From Kangiella koreensis DSM 16069 (GTDB taxonomy: Bacteria; Pseudomonadota; Gammaproteobacteria; Enterobacterales; Kangiellaceae), in the NCBI RefSeq assembly GCF_000024085.1, contig NC_013166.1, positions 2,418,001-2,482,000 on the forward strand: a DNA stretch of 64,000 nt, read 5' to 3'. The translations under genes and the position numbers were made by a program. This document shows positions 58,157 to 64,000 of the stretch, piece by piece (within the stretch, counting starts at the first letter, position 1; every line of letters begins with the position of its first letter). The notes under the pieces were generated by a model, which saw only the letters and a list, made by a program, of their open reading frames with translations, was not told the DNA's origin and did no database searches.

Positions 58157-59980
58157 TTAAGACGCTTTCGGTGGACGACTCGCACGCTTACGATCAGTTT
58201 CCGACAAGTGCTTTTTACGCAATCTGATACTGTTTGGCGTCACTTCAACCAATTCATCATCATTAATGAACTCTAATGCCTGCTCTAGAGTCAACTTAAC
58301 TGGCGGAGTCAAAACCTGTGCTTCATCAGTACCGGAAGCGCGTACGTTGGTTAACTGTTTGCCTTTCAGGCAGTTAACCGTCAAGTCATTCGAGCGGCTA
58401 TGAATACCGACAATCTGACCTTCGTACACTTCGTCACCGTGCTTAGCAAACAAACGACCGCGCTCTTGCAAGTTAAACAAGGCGTTAGTCAAAGCTTTAC
58501 CGGTCATGTTGGCAATAAGTACGCCACTGGCTCTTTGTCCAATATCGCCACCTTTATGTAGTCCATAATGGTCAAACGAGTGATACATCAAACCAGAACC
58601 GGAGGTTAGTGTCATAAACTCAGTTTGGAAACCAATCAAACCACGGCTTGGCATCATAAAGTCTAAACGAACTCGGCCTTTACCATCAGGAGACATATTG
58701 GTTAACTCCGCTTTACGGGTACCCATACGCTCCATAACACTGCCTTGATGCTGCTCTTCAACGTCAATGGTCACAGTTTCGAATGGCTCTTGGAGCTTGC
58801 CATCAATCGTTTTAAGAATTACTTCAGGACGAGAAACTGCAATCTCAAAACCTTCGCGACGCATATTCTCAATTAAGATACCTAAATGCAGTTCACCACG
58901 GCCTGAAACTCGGAACTTATCCGGGTCATCAGTTTCTTCCACACGCAAAGCAACGTTGTGTACTAATTCTTGTTGCAAACGCTCAAGAATATTGCGTGAA
59001 GTAACATATTTACCTTCTTTTCCAGCAAACGGTGAGGTGTTGACCTGGAAGGTCATGGTTACGGTTGGCTCATCAACAGACAAAGGTGGTAATGCTTCTA
59101 CGGCGTTTTGATCACAAATCGTGTCAGAGATTTTCAACTCGCCTAAACCAGTAATGGCAATGATGTCGCCAGCATCAGCTGAATCGACTTCATGGCGGTC
59201 AAGACCAAGGTAGCCTAGTACCTGGCCTACTTTGCCATTACGTTTAGTGCCATCAGCACTGACAATAGTAACCTGCTGATTTTGTTTTACGCTACCACGG
59301 CTCACTCGGCCAACACCAATAACACCTACGTATGAGTTATAGTCCAGCTGCGAAATTTGCATCTGGAAACCACCCTCGGCATTGGCTGGTGGTGGTGCAA
59401 CATTGTCGACAATCGCTTCAAACAATGGTTGCATATCAGTGCCGGTCGTTTCTGCATCACGACTCGCCCAGCCGTTCAGGGCTGACGCGTAAACCACTTC
59501 AAAATCCAATTGATCATCAGTAGCACCTAAGTTATCGAATAGGTCAAAAACCTGATCCATAACCCAGTCAGGACGAGCGCTTGGCTTATCAATCTTGTTG
59601 ATGACCAAAATCGGCTTCAATCCTTGTGCAAACGCTTTTTGCGTAACAAAGCGTGTTTGCGGCATCGGGCCTTCGGCAGCGTCAACCAACAATAAAACTG
59701 AATCCACCATCGACATCACACGCTCAACTTCACCACCGAAGTCAGCGTGTCCAGGGGTGTCGACGATATTAATACGATAGTCATTCCACTTAATGGCTGT
59801 GTTCTTCGCCAAAATGGTAATGCCGCGCTCTTTTTCCAAGTCGTTAGAGTCCATCACACGTTCTTGAGGGCCTGCGCGGTCGCCCAAAGTGCCTGATTGC
59901 TCCAACAGCTTATCAACTAAAGTTGTTTTACCGTGGTCAACGTGGGCAATAATCGCAATGTTGCGTAACTTATCGATCAT
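58157..59980 (-). CDS. typA: Translational GTPase TypA/BipA
   Basis: TypA/BipA is an EF-G-like GTPase that binds ribosomes and helps 50S assembly and stress adaptation. From ATG 59980 the 607-residue protein has [10 protein letters not shown] (G1), [13 protein letters not shown] (G3) and [10 protein letters not shown] (G4). It then has the beta-barrel, EF-G domains III and V, and the BipA C-terminal domain ending RKKHLSE. The frame extends to 60010, but [10 protein letters not shown] is the normal start. Confidence 0.97.
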   Translation of the reverse strand: MIDKLRNIAIIAHVDHGKTTLVDKLLEQSGTLGDRAGPQERVMDSNDLEKERGITILAKNTAIKWNDYRINIVDTPGHADFGGEVERVMSMVDSVLLLVDAAEGPMPQTRFVTQKAFAQGLKPILVINKIDKPSARPDWVMDQVFDLFDNLGATDDQLDFEVVYASALNGWASRDAETTGTDMQPLFEAIVDNVAPPPANAEGGFQMQISQLDYNSYVGVIGVGRVSRGSVKQNQQVTIVSADGTKRNGKVGQVLGYLGLDRHEVDSADAGDIIAITGLGELKISDTICDQNAVEALPPLSVDEPTVTMTFQVNTSPFAGKEGKYVTSRNILERLQQELVHNVALRVEETDDPDKFRVSGRGELHLGILIENMRREGFEIAVSRPEVILKTIDGKLQEPFETVTIDVEEQHQGSVMERMGTRKAELTNMSPDGKGRVRLDFMMPSRGLIGFQTEFMTLTSGSGLMYHSFDHYGLHKGGDIGQRASGVLIANMTGKALTNALFNLQERGRLFAKHGDEVYEGQIVGIHSRSNDLTVNCLKGKQLTNVRASGTDEAQVLTPPVKLTLEQALEFINDDELVEVTPNSIRLRKKHLSETDRKRASRPPKAS

Positions 59981-60163
59981 AAATTTCTCAAAGGTGAAAA
60001 AATGGCGCATATTCTATACTAGATAGCGCCATTCGCACAGAAAATAGTCAGTTTAATTAAAAGAATTCTACAGTGGTTACGACGGTTAACCTAAAACATG
60101 ATAAATAACAGTTAGATAGGAAGATCAAATCAGATTGTGAATGCAATGATTTTCAACAGGTTT

Positions 60164-62266
60164 CTACTGACAATCAGAACTAATTCTATTTCTTCCCTCG
60201 GTTTTGCTTTGATAAAGCAATTTATCGGCCTTAGACACCAATTGGTGGTAGCTGATATTAAAGTCCTCTTTCAAACTAAACACCCCAATACTTACGGTTA
60301 AACTAATATTCTCCCCATCAACGGCCACTTTATGGTTCTCAATATCTTTCCTTAGCTGTTCAAGCATCCTGCAATGTTTATCAGTGTTTCCTCCTGTTAA
60401 CAGCACTACAAACTCCTCCCCACCGTAGCGTGCATAAAAGTCCGTCTCACGCAGAAAGACCTTCTTTAACTCCTTTGCAACCATCACAATACACTCATCA
60501 CCAACCACATGCCCCCAGGTATCATTAACTCTCTTAAAATGATCTATGTCGAGCATTGCAAAAGTTAGTGCTGTTCGATTTCGGCACGCAAGCTTGAATG
60601 CCTCATTTGCCGCCGCCTCAAATCCACGTCGATTGTATATTTTAGTTAGCTCATCCTCGACACTCATCTTCTCAAGCCTTTCATTCATCGCGATAAGCTC
60701 AGATGTTTTTGCAGCAACCTCTTCCTTTAAATTTTCTTGGTATTCTAAAGTTAATTGCTGCGCCTCACGTAGCTGATAGCGAACAGACTCTACTTCTTTG
60801 CTGGTATAAATTGAATTCGGTTCTTGAACAATAACTTTATGTGCGGCAAAGCTTTTTACTATTCCCACCAAAGGGTCGGTAATTTGCTTTGATAAACGAC
60901 GTGTAAAGACCAGTCCTAAAATTGAAATAAGAAACAGGGCGACCATAAGTCGATAAAAATTCTGCTTATAAAAGCCTATTAACTGGCTCGCGTCAGCTAA
61001 GGCATATATATTCCAGCCCTGCTTTGAGTCTTCAAAATGATACAGGTAGTTACCAGTAGAAAGCGTCAACACTGGCAAGGTATTGGTAAAAGTTATGGTC
61101 TCGTCAACAGGCTCAAATCGACTCAAATTTTCTAATCCTAGTCCATCAGATGCGTAAACTATGCTGTTATTGCTATCCGTTACAATCAAATAGCTTACTC
61201 GTCCCTCTTTATTATCAGAACCATCGAATTGGGGCAAGTCCAAAGATCCTTGGACAATCCCTTTAAAATCGCCATTGCGTAATAATGGCGAGCTTATAGC
61301 TACTATTGGTGCATGTCCAAATCCTCGACCTTTAAAAGCTGTTGAAATGAAATTTTGTTCGGTTTTTTTAGCCACATAAAAATAGCTACGGTCAGTAACT
61401 ATTCTTTCACTGGCTGGTAACTGAGTTATTTTATCAAACGCAGTTTTAGGTGAACCATGAATAATACTTCCAGAAGCATCAGCTATGAGCATTGTGAGAA
61501 ACCCTTCATAGGTGCTGTTCCACTTTTCTAATAGTTCTCGAGTTTTGGTTTCATCCAGTTGAAACTCAACTAATAGTAGCGCCAAACTATCGATTGCATC
61601 TCTATGGTGTTGGACATGGCTCTCTATTGAGTCGACATGATTTTCTGCCTTTATCTTTAATAGCTGAGAAATCTGTTTTTCGGCATTATCAGCAGAGCTA
61701 TCAGATAGAATTAAAGCAACAATCAATGATGGAAGCGCGATACTTATCAGTGAAACCTCAAATATTCGGCTCGACAGCTTTAACGTTGTCCGGGTATAGT
61801 TTTTCGAGTACCATGACGCTGGAGCGAAGGGTCTCACCAAAGAAACAATTGAGACGATCAGTATGCCATTAAGCGCCTGTTTGAGTAGAACGACATGAGC
61901 AAAGTCTTGCGTACTGACCTCATAAATAAACACGATGACCAAGTATGTAATGGGCAACCCAATCAAGAGCCAAAAGAGCAAATCTGCTACTAATAAGACG
62001 ATCTCTTTTTTTAAGAGATAATGTAAAACCAGTATTTCTAATATCGAAACAGCAAAAAACCATGGATTACCGGTAGTGATATACAGTCCTAAAGAGCCCA
62101 GTATCGATGCCATAAGTGCTGGGGATAAACCTCTGGTGACCAAGCAAAAAATGACAAAAAATTCACCAAGATGCAAGCTCAAATTACCATAAACAGGCAA
62201 AACAAAATAAAGATTAGCAATTAATGCTAACGCCCCATATACCAATCCTGAAATATATTGGTTCAT
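60164..62266 (-). CDS. Membrane-bound diguanylate cyclase with periplasmic sensor (copy A)
   Basis: The 700-residue protein has an N-terminal region of five or six membrane segments (about 5-160), one more segment (about 172-190), a periplasmic dCache-like sensor (about 200-430), a further segment near 440, a coiled-coil linker and a GGDEF domain. The active site is YGGEEF near residue 615 and the feedback RxxD site is intact (RETD). It should make c-di-GMP in response to an external signal. It follows its paralogue by 45 bases, an operon-like pair. Confidence 0.92.
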   Translation of the reverse strand: MNQYISGLVYGALALIANLYFVLPVYGNLSLHLGEFFVIFCLVTRGLSPALMASILGSLGLYITTGNPWFFAVSILEILVLHYLLKKEIVLLVADLLFWLLIGLPITYLVIVFIYEVSTQDFAHVVLLKQALNGILIVSIVSLVRPFAPASWYSKNYTRTTLKLSSRIFEVSLISIALPSLIVALILSDSSADNAEKQISQLLKIKAENHVDSIESHVQHHRDAIDSLALLLVEFQLDETKTRELLEKWNSTYEGFLTMLIADASGSIIHGSPKTAFDKITQLPASERIVTDRSYFYVAKKTEQNFISTAFKGRGFGHAPIVAISSPLLRNGDFKGIVQGSLDLPQFDGSDNKEGRVSYLIVTDSNNSIVYASDGLGLENLSRFEPVDETITFTNTLPVLTLSTGNYLYHFEDSKQGWNIYALADASQLIGFYKQNFYRLMVALFLISILGLVFTRRLSKQITDPLVGIVKSFAAHKVIVQEPNSIYTSKEVESVRYQLREAQQLTLEYQENLKEEVAAKTSELIAMNERLEKMSVEDELTKIYNRRGFEAAANEAFKLACRNRTALTFAMLDIDHFKRVNDTWGHVVGDECIVMVAKELKKVFLRETDFYARYGGEEFVVLLTGGNTDKHCRMLEQLRKDIENHKVAVDGENISLTVSIGVFSLKEDFNISYHQLVSKADKLLYQSKTEGRNRISSDCQ

Positions 62267-62311
62267 AACTCTCCTGTTAACCTGCTCCCATCATTTAGCT
62301 TTATTTACTTT

Positions 62312-64000
62312 CTACTGCTTTTCCATGGTCAATTGATTTCGACCATTTTCCTTACTTTGGTATAGAAGTTTGTCCGCGTTAGAGACTAGCTTATCATAAC
62401 TAATATTTAAATCTTCGACGATACTGTATGCACCAATGCTCACTGTGATCGAAATAATTGTGTCTTCATAGTAGACTTCATGGTTGGCAATGTTAGTCCT
62501 CAGCTCTTCAAGCATTCTTTTATGAACATCCACATCTCCGCCAGCAATAAATACTACAAACTCTTCACCACCATAACGCGCTACAAAATCAGAATCGCGC
62601 TTGAATCGCTTTTTCATTTCCTCCGCAACCATAATAATGCATTGATCACCAGCGCTATGCCCCCACTGGTCATTCACATTCTTAAAATGATCAATGTCGA
62701 GTATCGCTAACGTTACAGGAGTAGCGTGGCGTATCGACACTGCAAAAGCATTTTTAGCATTCTGATTGAAGCCGCGGCGGTTATAAATCTGAGTTAACTC
62801 ATCCTGCACACTAACCACTGCTAACTTTTCATTTGCTTCGCGAAGCTCCTTTGTTTTTTCCTCAACTTGTTGCTGTAAGGTTCTTTGATATTCCAACATA
62901 AAGAACTGCGCCTGCTGCAACTGATCCCGAACTGATTCAATTTCTGCGCTACTGTAAACAGAGCGTGACTTTTGAGGTATAGGATCGTTTGCGGCAAAAT
63001 GCTTTACAATATTTTCTAATGGTCGAGTAATTTGTTTGGAGAACCTTCTAGTTACCAGCAAGACAATAGAAGCAATGATCAACAAGCTAACAATCAAGCG
63101 ATAAAAATCACTTCTATAGGCATCAATCAATGTATCCGGAGTACTTAATGTAAAAATTCTCCAACCACTGTCCGTAATGCTTTTTTTGTATAAATAAAAA
63201 CTATCATTTAATGCTAATAGAGGAAGTGTTTCGGTATATACCTGCTCTACCTCTTCCACCTTAAACTCGGTTAACCGCTCAAGTCCTAAAGCATCAGAGG
63301 CGTAAACCAATTGCTTCTTCGCATCAGTAACAACCACTAAAACATCAAGTGCTTCTGAACCACTTTCGAATTTTTTAAAGTTTGCTAAGTTCAAGGTCGC
63401 CTGCACAATCCCTGCAAATGCATCGCTTTCATAATAAGGAGCGGTAATTGCCACTATAGGGTCATTACCGTAGCCTCTTGCCTGGAACACATCCGATATA
63501 TAATGAGTATTCCTCGAAAGAGGTACTTGATAATAAAGTCTATCATCAACCATCTTTTCTTCTCTTGGCAACTCCCTCAATGTTTTCTCAAAGTCTTCAG
63601 GGGCTCCATGGGTTACAAACCCAGTATGATCGGTTATCAGCATAGAGAATACATCTGGATACTGGCTATGCGAGTCCAATAATAATTCTAGTTTGTGGTT
63701 ACTGTCATAGATTTGCCAGCTGAATGTGTTGGCCAAGTTATCAACCATCCTCTGATGAAATGTTAAATGGTTATTGGTAATTTCAGCGTAATGCTCTGCT
63801 TGTACTCCCAACAATTCACTAACCTGTTCCTCTGCAATCTTAGCCGCATTGTTAGACAGAATTAAAGTTATCACCAACGATGGTAAGACAATGCTAATCA
63901 TCGACAACTCGAATATCCGGTATGATAGCTTTGGCAGCTTGACTTTAACTTCCAGATTACTCCAGCGACGCGGTATGAATGGTAAAAGTAGTGAAGCTGC
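62312..64000 (-). CDS. Membrane-bound diguanylate cyclase with periplasmic sensor (copy B), cut by the window edge
   Basis: This is a paralogue of copy A with the same plan: membrane segment, dCache-like sensor, second segment, coiled coil and GGDEF with intact YGGEEF and RxxD (RDSD). A TTG at 63907 could pass for a start, but the frame stays open to the edge of the window. It reads PKLSYRIFELSMISIVLPSL there, aligning with LKLSSRIFEVSLISIALPSL of copy A. So the gene is incomplete here and its multi-segment membrane domain lies beyond the window. Only the last 563 codons or so are visible. Confidence 0.92.
   Translation of the reverse strand, partial: AASLLLPFIPRRWSNLEVKVKLPKLSYRIFELSMISIVLPSLVITLILSNNAAKIAEEQVSELLGVQAEHYAEITNNHLTFHQRMVDNLANTFSWQIYDSNHKLELLLDSHSQYPDVFSMLITDHTGFVTHGAPEDFEKTLRELPREEKMVDDRLYYQVPLSRNTHYISDVFQARGYGNDPIVAITAPYYESDAFAGIVQATLNLANFKKFESGSEALDVLVVVTDAKKQLVYASDALGLERLTEFKVEEVEQVYTETLPLLALNDSFYLYKKSITDSGWRIFTLSTPDTLIDAYRSDFYRLIVSLLIIASIVLLVTRRFSKQITRPLENIVKHFAANDPIPQKSRSVYSSAEIESVRDQLQQAQFFMLEYQRTLQQQVEEKTKELREANEKLAVVSVQDELTQIYNRRGFNQNAKNAFAVSIRHATPVTLAILDIDHFKNVNDQWGHSAGDQCIIMVAEEMKKRFKRDSDFVARYGGEEFVVFIAGGDVDVHKRMLEELRTNIANHEVYYEDTIISITVSIGAYSIVEDLNISYDKLVSNADKLLYQSKENGRNQLTMEKQ

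Noticed and set aside
63905-63907. TTG at 63907 as the start of the last GGDEF gene
   Set aside because: The frame continues open to the window edge and aligns with the membrane region of the neighbouring paralogue.

Overview
The window is one continuous piece of a gammaproteobacterial chromosome with moderate GC. Gene order (rpmB-rpmG, priA-ftsN-hslV-hslU, ubiE-ubiJ-ubiB-tatABC, pilMNOPQ-aroK-aroB-damX) and protein sequences fit a marine, non-enteric gammaproteobacterium. Kangiella or a close relative is my best guess; that is inference, not a database result. There is no rRNA, tRNA, CRISPR array, insertion sequence or prophage.

Layout. 1-7.4 kb: housekeeping genes (coaBC, radC, rpmB, rpmG, mutM), two tandem ExbD/TolR-type genes, a DUF3301 protein, a YkgJ cysteine-cluster protein, a patatin-like protein, a 2[4Fe-4S] ferredoxin and coaD. 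7.4-11 kb: an aldehyde dehydrogenase / Tat-signal protein / GMC oxidoreductase operon, probably an exported alcohol-aldehyde oxidation system. 11-21.1 kb, all minus strand: the type IV pilus alignment and secretin genes pilMNOPQ, then aroK-aroB-damX, hemE and an alpha/beta hydrolase. 21.4-24.3 kb: PBP1a and rpmE. 24.4-29.2 kb: a divergent chaperone-usher pilus locus with two secreted subunits, a chaperone and an usher, the most unusual region of the window. 29.5-37.4 kb: a small membrane protein, priA, ftsN, hslVU behind a heat-shock-type promoter, and a secreted subtilase. 37.6-43.4 kb: a DUF971 protein, ubiE-ubiJ-ubiB, a HIT protein, tatABC and a DUF4442 protein. 43.4-52.6 kb: a secreted M24 peptidase, a PAS-PAS-GGDEF protein, and a TetR-controlled RND efflux operon. 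52.7-60 kb: an AI-2E-family permease, tatD, an MFS-acyltransferase fusion, an SRPBCC protein, dtd, a lipoprotein and typA. 60.2-64 kb: two tandem paralogous membrane diguanylate cyclases, the second running off the right edge.

How the parts work together. Two surface-appendage systems (type IV pili and the chaperone-usher locus) share the window with three GGDEF proteins, which suggests, but does not show, c-di-GMP control of attachment. The Tat translocase encoded at 41.5-42.9 kb could export the twin-arginine protein at 9 kb. The UbiE/J/B proteins supply quinone, a possible electron acceptor for the GMC enzyme. Many operons end in clear intrinsic terminators. One terminator lies inside the 5' end of the second pilus-subunit gene and probably sets subunit ratios.
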